Part shown: in pieces, positions 1 to 6,207 of the stretch
Numbering within the stretch: the stretch's first letter is position 1
How the letters are laid out: each line of letters begins with the position of its first letter
Origin: a bacterium
GTDB lineage: Bacteria > Bacteroidota > Bacteroidia > Cytophagales > Thermonemataceae
Direction of reading: 5' to 3'
Length of the DNA: 6,708 nucleotides
NCBI GenBank assembly: GCA_025362415.1
Contig: JANYGM010000382.1
Coordinates: 1 to 6,708 of the forward strand
The notes under the pieces: model-generated
The model's database searches: none
Told to the model about the DNA's origin: nothing
Seen by the model: the letters and a program-made list of their open reading frames with translations, nothing else
Translations under genes and position numbers: made by a program

Positions 1-213
1 TGCCGTCTGCTTTAGCTGACGGTGCAGAGATATTTGAGTGCCTAGCCTGACAGCTATGGGGCTTGCCCCTGCCCTCGTAGAGCAATTTTTAGCTAATTTT
101 TTGTTTGTCGTGTTGCTTTCGCCTAGCAACTGCTAGTTTGGGCAGGGGCAAGCCCCATAGCCGTCAGGCTAAGCACTCAAATATCTCTGCACCGTCAGCT
201 AAAGCAGACGGCA
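1..213. repeat. Long near-perfect inverted repeat (74-bp arms, 65-bp spacer)
   Basis: Arm 1-74 is the reverse complement of 140-213 with only two mismatched pairs (C42 against A172, A52 against C162), separated by a 65-nt AT-richer spacer. The outer 22 nt of each arm form a small hairpin of their own (CCGTC at 3-7 with GACGG at 18-22; the same in 192-211). A short stem CTAGC/GCTAG sits in the spacer at 123-136. The arms are clearly more GC-rich than the surrounding DNA. The repeat touches the window edge, so the left arm may be longer. No transposase or target-site duplication is visible, so it could be a MITE-like or REP/BIME-like non-coding repeat; the structure is certain, the class is not. 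Confidence 0.9.
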
Positions 214-264
214 AAGAAAGTAAAAAAACAGAAATATAGTCTTCAAGTGCTTTAAAGTCTATTT

Positions 265-324
265 TGCCGTCTGCTTTAGCTGACGGGTGTAGAGATATTT
301 GAGTGCCTAACCTGACGGCTATGG
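265..324 (+). repeat. Third copy of the repeat unit, same orientation as 1-59
   Basis: Positions 265-324 repeat 1-59 with one inserted G and three substitutions. Relative to the copy at 155-213 it is inverted, with a 51-nt spacer (214-264), so the middle copy can pair with either neighbour. Homology stops after CTATGG: copies 1 and 2 continue with a GCTTGCCCCTGCCC block, while this copy continues with TGTTTCCTCCTGAC. Each of the three copies has private differences from the other two, so none is simply a fresh duplicate of another. Confidence 0.88.
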
Positions 325-345
325 TGTTTCCTCCTGACAACAAAA

Positions 346-433
346 AAATGCGCTTTTGAATATTGATTTTTTGGAGGGAATAAAACCTAAAACTTTTTAT
401 TTTCTCCTCAATGAAAAAATTGAAAGCGCATTT
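346..433 (+). other. Nested 88-nt stem-loop, possible structured RNA or MITE remnant
   Basis: Two co-axial inverted repeats nest here. The outer stem pairs 346-356 with 423-433 (11 Watson-Crick pairs) and extends to 359/420 if two G-U pairs are allowed. The inner stem pairs 373-385 with 395-407 (13 pairs, two of them G-U) around a 9-nt loop. Internal loops of 13 and 12 nt separate the stems. The four wobble positions pair only in a plus-strand transcript; on the minus strand they would be A-C mismatches. No promoter was recognised for it. Whether it is transcribed is unknown. Confidence 0.5.
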
Positions 434-459
434 GCCGTCAGATGTTCCACCTGACGGCA
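433..459. repeat. REP-like 9-bp hairpin TGCCGTCAG / CTGACGGCA
   Basis: A perfect 9-bp stem (433-441 with 451-459) encloses a 9-nt loop. The stem sequence carries the same TGCCGTC/GACGGCA ends as the larger repeat units at 1-22, 192-213 and 265-286, tying it to the same repeat family. It lies 60 bp past the stop codon of the minus-strand sensor gene. Read on that strand, a run of six T follows about 13 nt after the stem, so it might help end transcription, but the T-run is too far away for a standard intrinsic terminator. Confidence 0.7.
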
Positions 460-493
460 CAGGGAAAAATGCCAAATTAGATGTGAATAACCT

Positions 494-518
494 ATTTGTG
501 AGCGTGTCCTACACAAAT
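494..518 (-). terminator. Weak hairpin just after the sensor stop codon
   Basis: ATTTGTG at 494-500 pairs perfectly with CACAAAT at 512-518 around an 11-nt loop, immediately after the TAA stop (519-521) of the minus-strand phosphatase gene. The position fits a 3'-end structure, but the stem is only 7 bp, AT-rich, and not followed by a T-run on the minus strand. It could be a weak terminator, an RNA 3'-end stabiliser, or chance. Confidence 0.25.
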
Positions 519-3500
519 TTAAAACCTAATAGCAATCATCAAAATATCATCAGTTTGCTTTATTGCGCCATCTTTCATCCAATGTGTGAGTTCTCTATCA
601 AGGTTTTCCTCAATTTTTTCTATTGGTACAGAAGAGTCCATTTTGACAATATCCCTAATTCTTTTTGGTGAAAACTTACGGTTGTCATCACCCCCAAACT
701 GGTCAGGCAAACCATCAGAAAACATATACATTGTATCATTTTTATTAAATTTGATAACTGTATTCGTAAATTTGGTACGGTTGCGGTATTGCCCACCACC
801 AATAGGGAATTTATCTCCTTTGTACTCTTCTAGTTCGTTTGTTTCTCCATTCACAAAATAAAGCGGTCTGTGTGCGCCTGCAAACTCCAACTCGTTTGTA
901 TCAAGGTTGATTTTGCAAAACCCAACGTCCATACCATCTTTTGCAGAACCTTCTCCTGTGTCTTGACGTAGGGTTTTGGTTACATATTCGTCCAAATAAT
1001 CCAAAATAACGCCAGGATTAGGGTTTAGTTGCGTATCCAAAATATTATTCAGCAAGAAATACCCCACAAGCGACATCAACGCACCTGGTACACCGTGTCC
1101 TGTGCAATCCACGCAAGCAATATACAAAGTATTATCTCTTTGAATCATCCAAGGAAAATCCCCACTTACCACATCTTTTGGCTTAAACATAATGAAAGAA
1201 TCCCTAAAAAAGCTCCTCAAAAGCCCAGTATCAGGCATAATGGCATCTTGAATACGTTTTGCGTAGTTGATAGAATCCGTTACTTTTTTCTTAGAGGCTT
1301 CTAGTTCGTCAGATGCTTTTCTCATCTCTGTAATATCGTGAGAAACTACCAAAAACGACTCCACACTACCATCTTCCCCTGCTTCTGGTATAGCATTTAC
1401 CTGCATAATCCTATCACCAACCACAAAATTACCTTTATCACGTTCCTCTTCTGTGAGCGCACTCGTCATAGAAGGAAACATTACCTCTGACTTTGCTTTT
1501 TGATTTCTAGCAATGGTAGAGTTGATAAGGGACATCCACGAGGTAATTACTTGTGGAGAAATAAGCTCATTAGTAAGTTGTTGTTGTATGTAAAGTTCTT
1601 TCTTTTTCCCCGTATAATTTTCAATAACAGGGTTCATATAAAGCACCTTTCCTTCCTTGTCTAGGCGTGTGATAAGGTCAAGTGAGTTTTCAGAAAGTGC
1701 CTGCATTTTACCACGTTCTTTTTGCTCTCTTTCTGCTACTTTTCTTTCTGTAATATCACGAGAATTTACGACCAAACCGCCAATAATAGGGTCAGAGAGC
1801 AGATTTCGTCCTGATGCTTCCAAGAAAATACTTTCGCCTGATTTTTTCCTATAAGAAAATTCAATAGTAATTTTTTCATCAGGATATTTCACTAGGTCTT
1901 CAAACATCTTCCTAAAACCTCTTTTACCTGAAACTACGTATTCCTCATCTTTGATACCAATCATCTCCTCTTGTGTATAACCTAAGATTTTCTCCACAGA
2001 TGGCGAAATATAGCGGATAGTTTCGTCAGCCTCATAAATAGTAATTACTTCAGAGGCATTTTCTAGTAATGCTTGTGTTCTTCTTTGTTCATTTTCAACT
2101 TCTTGGATTTGTATCTCAAGGTCTGCATTTGATTTTTTCAAATCTTCTTGTGTGCGTGCCATTGCTTGAGCATTTTGCTTAAGAACTGCTTCTTGCGCCT
2201 TCAAGTCAGTATTCAGCTTATTTGTTGCTTCTTGCAACACTTTTTCTTTTTCTGATACATTAATGTTAAAAACAGTACGAGCAATGATGTCACTGATTCG
2301 TATCACAAAATCTCTTTCTCTTTCTCCAAATTCTTCAAAACCTGCAATTTCCAAAACGCCAAGCACTTCAGTATCATTGGTAATAAGTGGCGTTATGAGT
2401 AAACTCTTAGGTTTTTTGTCACCCAAAAGCCCAGAGGTGAGTGTCATATAATTATCAGGTATTTCTGTACGGATAATCAAATCTTTTTCCATAGCTGCTT
2501 GTCCTACAAGTCCTTCTGCAAACTTGAATTTGGCATTAAGGTATTTTTTCTTGTTATAAGCATAACTAGCAATCATTTCTAAAGTTTGGGTATCTTTATC
2601 AGCCACGTAAAAAGCCCCCTGAATAGCACCCGTAAGTGGCACAACATACGCTAAAATAGCATCTGCTAAGCGTTTCAAATCATTAGACTCACGCAAAATA
2701 TCACCTACTTCTGCGACACCTTTCACAATCCAGCTATCAGCGTCATCTTTTTGTGTAGAATTCATAATACTATCTCGCATAGAAAGCAAAGAACTACCCA
2801 ATACGTCACTATCACTTGCAGGCTTAAAGTCTGTCGCAAAGTCTTTATTACCAATCCGTTTGGCAAAATCAGAAGTATTACGCAAGTTTTCCACAAGTCC
2901 GTTGATTTGCTCTGTCATCTCTCCTATTTCGTCACCAGAGGCACTTTCAATACGTGAAGGAAGTTCACCACGTCCCAAAGAACTAACTGTTTTGCGCAAA
3001 ACGCCCAACGGTCTGATAAGAAATTGAGAGAAAATAAGCCCTATAATAAATGTCGCAAGAATGGTAATAATGCCTGTTATAGTAAACTGACGCAATAAAA
3101 TAGCCGTTGGCTGATAAATCTCTTCTGTATCAATCTTTACAACAATAGCCCAATCCACTCCTGCAATGTGTTTGTAGGCAGCAAGTGTATTTTCACCTCT
3201 ATAATCTTCATTTTCACTTGTTCCTTGTGCTTTTTTGATTGCTTGGACAAGCGGATACATTACTTTTTTGTCCGTAATAAGCCCAGCTTCCTGCAAAGGC
3301 AGTATTTTAGAACCATCTTTGCGTTTATTACGCCCTGTATTGATGTATTTTATTTTATTTTCGTCTTGAATTTGTGCTAAAATAACCTCACCTGTTGCGC
3401 CCAAACCAGTTTTATCTGATGCAAGCCTATCAATTTTAGCAATATTTATCTCATAAACAAGCACACCAATAACACTTTTCTCATCTGTTGCTTTGATAGG

Positions 3501-4214
3501 CACTGCTGCAAGCAACAAATAATTTCCATTTTGCAAAAAAACCTTACTATAACTTACTTTTATACTATCTCCCAACTCTTTTCTTATTTCTGGAAGCATA
3601 TTACCTTCTGTGCTTGGCTCTTTGAAAAGTGTTCCTTTTTGTTGTGTAGTCTTATTGACATCACTAATATACGCTATATAGCCGTCTTTATCCGTAAGAT
3701 AGATATTATTAAGTTTATAAATGGTATTGATAGCAGAAAAGGCATTATCCAAATCTGGTCCAAATAAAATTCTTTGTTGTTCTTCTTGTTTGATAGAATC
3801 AGCTATAGCTTTTTTTCTTGCATCTGATAATTGTGTGTCGTCAGGCGGAAATAAATTATCTGGGTCAATTACCTCATTGGTATCAATAATCCCTTTTACA
3901 GTTGTATCTTTTTGTGTTTTTTGTCCTACATTGATGCGTTCTACTGGTGTATCCAACTGCTCACGTACCGCATTGAGGCGTTGCCCAACCAAAATAGCTG
4001 ATTCTATTTCAGAAAGAGAAGTTTGGATTTTTTGCGACTTTTGGTCAGCAATTACTTGAATTTGGTCAAGATAACGGTCTTTAATAGAAGTACGAATAAG
4101 CAAGAAAGCTATCATACTCACGACAGTAACAGACACAAACACCACCAAAAGCACTATCATTGTGATTTTGGTAGATATTCGTAGTTTTAGGAAGAAATCT
4201 AATATCCTTTGCAT
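519..4214 (-). CDS. Membrane sensor protein phosphatase: Cache-like sensor, HAMP, GAF, two PAS, SpoIIE/PP2C
   Basis: A 1231-residue inner-membrane sensor expected to dephosphorylate a partner protein in the cytoplasm. In order: TM1 about 17-40; a periplasmic domain about 41-376 whose end (AAYKHIAGVDWAIVVKI) resembles double-Cache sensors; TM2 about 378-400; HAMP about 400-450 (RPL, DEIGEM); GAF about 510-648; coiled coil about 650-712; PAS about 713-825 (ending NSRDITERK) and 830-963 (ending VSHDITEMRK); the SINYAKRIQDAIMP linker at 981-994; SpoIIE phosphatase to the C-terminus. Its metal-binding acids are all present: D1019 (SGDF), D1036 (VDCTGHGVPGA), D1167 (SDG) and D1222/D1223 (TDD), so it should be active. 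P1021 replaces the usual aromatic in SGDFYW. I chose ATG 4214. An in-frame GTG at 4271 would add 19 residues, mostly encoded by the heptamer repeat, and the TM segment follows better from 4214. In RsbU/SpoIIE systems the substrate is a phosphorylated STAS anti-sigma antagonist; no such gene or kinase lies nearby, so partner and ligand are unknown. Confidence 0.93.
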   Translation of the reverse strand: MQRILDFFLKLRISTKITMIVLLVVFVSVTVVSMIAFLLIRTSIKDRYLDQIQVIADQKSQKIQTSLSEIESAILVGQRLNAVREQLDTPVERINVGQKTQKDTTVKGIIDTNEVIDPDNLFPPDDTQLSDARKKAIADSIKQEEQQRILFGPDLDNAFSAINTIYKLNNIYLTDKDGYIAYISDVNKTTQQKGTLFKEPSTEGNMLPEIRKELGDSIKVSYSKVFLQNGNYLLLAAVPIKATDEKSVIGVLVYEINIAKIDRLASDKTGLGATGEVILAQIQDENKIKYINTGRNKRKDGSKILPLQEAGLITDKKVMYPLVQAIKKAQGTSENEDYRGENTLAAYKHIAGVDWAIVVKIDTEEIYQPTAILLRQFTITGIITILATFIIGLIFSQFLIRPLGVLRKTVSSLGRGELPSRIESASGDEIGEMTEQINGLVENLRNTSDFAKRIGNKDFATDFKPASDSDVLGSSLLSMRDSIMNSTQKDDADSWIVKGVAEVGDILRESNDLKRLADAILAYVVPLTGAIQGAFYVADKDTQTLEMIASYAYNKKKYLNAKFKFAEGLVGQAAMEKDLIIRTEIPDNYMTLTSGLLGDKKPKSLLITPLITNDTEVLGVLEIAGFEEFGERERDFVIRISDIIARTVFNINVSEKEKVLQEATNKLNTDLKAQEAVLKQNAQAMARTQEDLKKSNADLEIQIQEVENEQRRTQALLENASEVITIYEADETIRYISPSVEKILGYTQEEMIGIKDEEYVVSGKRGFRKMFEDLVKYPDEKITIEFSYRKKSGESIFLEASGRNLLSDPIIGGLVVNSRDITERKVAEREQKERGKMQALSENSLDLITRLDKEGKVLYMNPVIENYTGKKKELYIQQQLTNELISPQVITSWMSLINSTIARNQKAKSEVMFPSMTSALTEEERDKGNFVVGDRIMQVNAIPEAGEDGSVESFLVVSHDITEMRKASDELEASKKKVTDSINYAKRIQDAIMPDTGLLRSFFRDSFIMFKPKDVVSGDFPWMIQRDNTLYIACVDCTGHGVPGALMSLVGYFLLNNILDTQLNPNPGVILDYLDEYVTKTLRQDTGEGSAKDGMDVGFCKINLDTNELEFAGAHRPLYFVNGETNELEEYKGDKFPIGGGQYRNRTKFTNTVIKFNKNDTMYMFSDGLPDQFGGDDNRKFSPKRIRDIVKMDSSVPIEKIEENLDRELTHWMKDGAIKQTDDILMIAIRF

Positions 4215-4223
4215 AACTAAATA

Positions 4224-4251
4224 GTTGTGAATTTTGAGTTGTGAGTTGTGA
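4224..4251. repeat. Heptamer tandem repeat, 4 x 7 bp, at the sensor gene start
   Basis: Four consecutive 7-bp units: GTTGTGA, ATTTTGA, GTTGTGA, GTTGTGA on the plus strand. Read along the sensor gene's own strand this is TCACAAC, TCACAAC, TCAAAAT, TCACAAC, so the third unit is the variant. The array ends 10 bp before the chosen ATG and probably lies in the 5' untranslated region. Short heptamer arrays like this are familiar in intergenic DNA of Bacteroidota and cyanobacteria; no function is established here. Confidence 0.85.
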
Positions 4252-4292
4252 GTTAAATGCAAACAAAACACAATTATGCTATAATTTTGGAT

Positions 4293-4323
4293 TAAAATTA
4301 GCAGTTTTTTCTCAAAAAGGCAA
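4293..4323 (-). promoter_or_regulatory. Candidate promoter of the sensor phosphatase gene
   Basis: On the minus strand a TTG (4321-4323) is followed after 20 nt by TAATTTTA (4293-4300), which matches the Bacteroidota -7 consensus TAnnTTTG at five of its six fixed positions. Transcription would begin near 4287 and leave a leader of about 70 nt that includes the heptamer repeat. The region is very AT-rich, so a chance match is quite possible. Confidence 0.35.
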
Positions 4324-4344
4324 CTTTTTATTAAATATTTCTGA

Positions 4345-4377
4345 AAATATCTTTTATTTGGAATATAAAAGATATTT
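4345..4377. promoter_or_regulatory. Perfect 13-bp inverted repeat over the rightward promoter, probable operator
   Basis: AAATATCTTTTAT (4345-4357) and its exact reverse complement ATAAAAGATATTT (4365-4377) flank a 7-nt centre. The centre and the last base of the left arm contain the TTTG -33 element (4357-4360); the right arm fills most of the spacer up to the -7 box. A dimeric regulator bound here would cover the promoter. It also lies about 22 bp upstream of the candidate leftward promoter, so it could act on both genes. No regulator gene is in the window, and the sequence is not a recognisable Fur or other named box. Confidence 0.6.
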
Positions 4378-4388
4378 GATTAACTTTG
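4357..4388 (+). promoter_or_regulatory. Bacteroidota sigma-type promoter, TTTG-N20-TAACTTTG
   Basis: The -7 element TAACTTTG (4381-4388) is a complete match to TAnnTTTG and the -33 element TTTG (4357-4360) lies 20 nt upstream, the expected spacing. Transcription should start near 4394-4396, giving a leader of about 30 nt to the ATG at 4425. It should drive the 94-residue gene and probably the BatD-like gene behind it. Confidence 0.75.
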
Positions 4389-4424
4389 TTTTCTAACAAT
4401 TTACATCAATAATCAACTATAATT

Positions 4425-4709
4425 ATGGCTAAAATAGAAATTTTTGAGGAATACCTCACAGAAGATGAAAATACAAGAATTACTATTCTTAGAGGAGGAT
4501 TAAATACACATAATCCATTTGCTATTATGAATGATGCAGTAGCTAAATATGTGGGGAATAAGGGTTATAATGAATTTATAGAAATTCCGTTGAATAATCC
4601 TTGGGTCAGAGTTATTATTAGTGGCATCAATAAATTAGAATATGACCCTTTTGAAAATCAAACACTTGATAAAGAAATCAATAAAAAAGAATGGATAACT
4701 AAGAGATAA
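4425..4709 (+). CDS. Small hypothetical protein, 94 residues
   Basis: I do not recognise the family. The protein is short, charged and apparently soluble: no signal peptide, membrane segment, cysteine or obvious metal-binding motif. It begins MAKIEIFEEYLTEDENT, has a central stretch PFAIMNDAVAKYVGNKGYN that may be helical, then a strand-like segment WVRVIISGINKLEY and a lysine-rich end. The gene is believable because the strong promoter at 4357-4388 sits at the right distance, the start is clear, and no competing reading frame overlaps it. It is followed after 47 bp by the BatD-like gene on the same strand with no recognisable promoter or terminator between, so the two are probably co-transcribed. 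Whether they work together is not shown. Confidence 0.75.
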   Translation: MAKIEIFEEYLTEDENTRITILRGGLNTHNPFAIMNDAVAKYVGNKGYNEFIEIPLNNPWVRVIISGINKLEYDPFENQTLDKEINKKEWITKR

Positions 4710-4756
4710 ATAAACTTACATTTTCCACTATTCTTTTTATACCAAAACTTCCTTAA

Positions 4757-6160
4757 ATGCCTCTCAATAAACTTTTTTTACTTATTTTTTCTTTTTTTCT
4801 TCTCCAAAAAACCAACGCCCAAAGCAATATCAATATAGAAATAAGTAGCCAAGAGATAGCCCTAAACGAACCTTTTAGCATTATTATTTCTGTGGAGGAT
4901 AAACCACTAGAAGAAGTAAATATTTTCCCTGAACTTTTTGGACTTGTCAAATATGGCACTATCAACGAAACTACCACAAAAGAAGTGGCAGGCAGGCGTG
5001 TGCTTGTTTTCAAAATTATTCAAAATTATTACGCCAAAAAAATAGGAAAATATTCTATAAAACCATTTGTAATGCGCATAAACGACCAAAATTTTAATTT
5101 TGATGCACTTAATATTATTGTTGATGTTGCTAATGGCAAAGCAGAAGGATTGCCAGAAGACTATGAAAAAGAAGGTTTACAGGAAGAAGTATCTTTTAAG
5201 AATATTAAAGAGGAGGTTTTTTTTGGACTTTCGCTTGATAAAAAAGATGTTGTTGTTGGAGAGAGTTTTAATATCATTTTAGCAGTCTATATTGCTGAAA
5301 AAAGCAGCTTTTTGCTCAATTTTAAGGACTTAGGGAAGGAACTTGCCACTATTTTGAAGCAAATAAAGCCTACAAATTGTTGGGAAGAGGATTTTAATAT
5401 TATTCAAATCACTCCTAATCTTATAAAAATCAATGGAAAAGCCTATAATCAGTACAAAATTTATCAAGCATCTTACTTTCCGCTCAATGAAGGCACTATT
5501 TTTTTTCCTTCTGTAAGCATCAATACCCTCAATAAAGAAACAACAAAAGAAAATACCTTTGAAACGCAAGCCACGAAAATAAAAGCACGTAAATTACCCT
5601 CTCCAGAGCCTCAAGGTAGTTTAGTTGGGAATTTTTATTTAGATGAAGCAGTATCTTCTAAGGTGATTAGGACAGGCGAAAGTTTTACTTATAGCCTTGC
5701 CATCACAGGAGAGGGCAATGTGGTAGGCGTACAAGCCCCTACACTCATTGAAAATGCACTTTTTGAGTTCTACCCACCTGCTATTGTGCAATCTGTGCGT
5801 AGAGTTGGGGACAAAATTTTTGGTACAAAAGTATTTAATTATCAAATAATTCCTAAAAATGCAGGAAGTTTCAGCTTTGCGCCCTATTTTAGCTACATTA
5901 CTTTTAATCTTAACAGAAAAAAGTATGATACTTTGCGCCCAAAAGCCGTTTTTAAGGTAGAAGGACCTGCTATTGGTGCTAATGTTGTGGCTGGGGCAGC
6001 TATTTATGGAGAGTTTTACAGAAAAATACTCAATGAAGACACTCATTTATACAACCAAAAGGAAAATAATTTGCTCGTGAGAGTTGTTAATATCCTTTTG
6101 GGCGTGCTTGCGGCAGCTACTTTGTTCTTTTGGATTATCCAAAACAGAAAAAAAAACTAA
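4757..6160 (+). CDS. BatD-family exported protein, membrane-anchored
   Basis: A 467-residue BatD-like protein. Residues 1-21 form a signal peptide (MPLNKLFLLIFSFFLLQKTNA, then Q22). Three beta-rich modules follow, about 23-125, 145-280 and 285-402. Each opens with a V/L-x-E-x-F type strand (LNEPFSIIISV at 36, VGESFNIILAV at 167, TGESFTYSLAI at 306), and BatD-typical phrases such as CWEEDF (208), ITGEGNV (316) and FEFYPP (336) occur. One membrane helix lies at about 441-461, with a short basic QNRKKN tail inside, so most of the protein is periplasmic. In other Bacteroidota and spirochaetes BatD belongs to the bat (aerotolerance) cluster with VWA proteins BatA/BatB, TPR proteins and a MoxR ATPase; its biochemical role is unsettled. 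Here none of those neighbours is present, and I recall family members as often longer (550-600 residues). This may be a paralogue outside the main cluster. No terminator is visible after the TAA. Confidence 0.85.
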   Translation: MPLNKLFLLIFSFFLLQKTNAQSNINIEISSQEIALNEPFSIIISVEDKPLEEVNIFPELFGLVKYGTINETTTKEVAGRRVLVFKIIQNYYAKKIGKYSIKPFVMRINDQNFNFDALNIIVDVANGKAEGLPEDYEKEGLQEEVSFKNIKEEVFFGLSLDKKDVVVGESFNIILAVYIAEKSSFLLNFKDLGKELATILKQIKPTNCWEEDFNIIQITPNLIKINGKAYNQYKIYQASYFPLNEGTIFFPSVSINTLNKETTKENTFETQATKIKARKLPSPEPQGSLVGNFYLDEAVSSKVIRTGESFTYSLAITGEGNVVGVQAPTLIENALFEFYPPAIVQSVRRVGDKIFGTKVFNYQIIPKNAGSFSFAPYFSYITFNLNRKKYDTLRPKAVFKVEGPAIGANVVAGAAIYGEFYRKILNEDTHLYNQKENNLLVRVVNILLGVLAAATLFFWIIQNRKKN

Positions 6161-6163
6161 TTC

Positions 6164-6191
6164 AATTACGAATTACGAATTATCAATTACG
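6164..6191. repeat. Heptamer tandem repeat, 4 x 7 bp, between convergent genes
   Basis: Four consecutive units: AATTACG, AATTACG, AATTATC, AATTACG. The third unit is the odd one, as in the array at 4224-4251. The array starts 3 bp after the BatD-like stop and fills most of the 47-bp gap to the stop of the lipoprotein gene. It contains no GC-rich stem or T-run, so it does not look like an intrinsic terminator for either gene. Confidence 0.85.
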
Positions 6192-6207
6192 GAAATCAAA
6201 TTACTTC

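Noticed and set aside
1..324. CRISPR array
   Set aside because: The copies alternate in orientation, the spacers are unequal (65 and 51 nt), and there is no cas gene or regular repeat-spacer pattern.
1..459. Insertion sequence
   Set aside because: Inverted repeats are present but no transposase frame or target duplication can be seen; at most a non-autonomous element.
164..475. 103-residue open frame on the minus strand across the repeat cluster
   Set aside because: It is made largely of the repeat units (PSAKADGK and PSALADGAEIFECLA come from two copies), has no promoter or family resemblance, and is best read as a chance frame in non-coding repeats.
411..671. 86-residue plus-strand frame starting in the 346-433 stem
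   Set aside because: It runs antisense into the conserved C-terminus of the phosphatase and its protein has no recognisable features.
4081..4266. 61-residue minus-strand frame overlapping the sensor gene start
   Set aside because: It is an out-of-frame shadow of the sensor N-terminus, and its own first residues (FNSQLTTQNSQL) are translated heptamer repeat.
4345..4377. Bidirectional terminator
   Set aside because: It lies between divergent genes, with no upstream gene to terminate on either side, is AT-only in most of the stem, and overlaps a promoter.
6148..6156. A9 run as a programmed frameshift site at the end of the BatD-like gene
   Set aside because: It affects only the last three or four residues of a lysine-rich tail and no extended frame follows of any note.
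6161..6207. Terminator between the convergent BatD-like and lipoprotein genes
   Set aside because: No stem with a following T-run is visible in either direction; the space is almost entirely the heptamer array.
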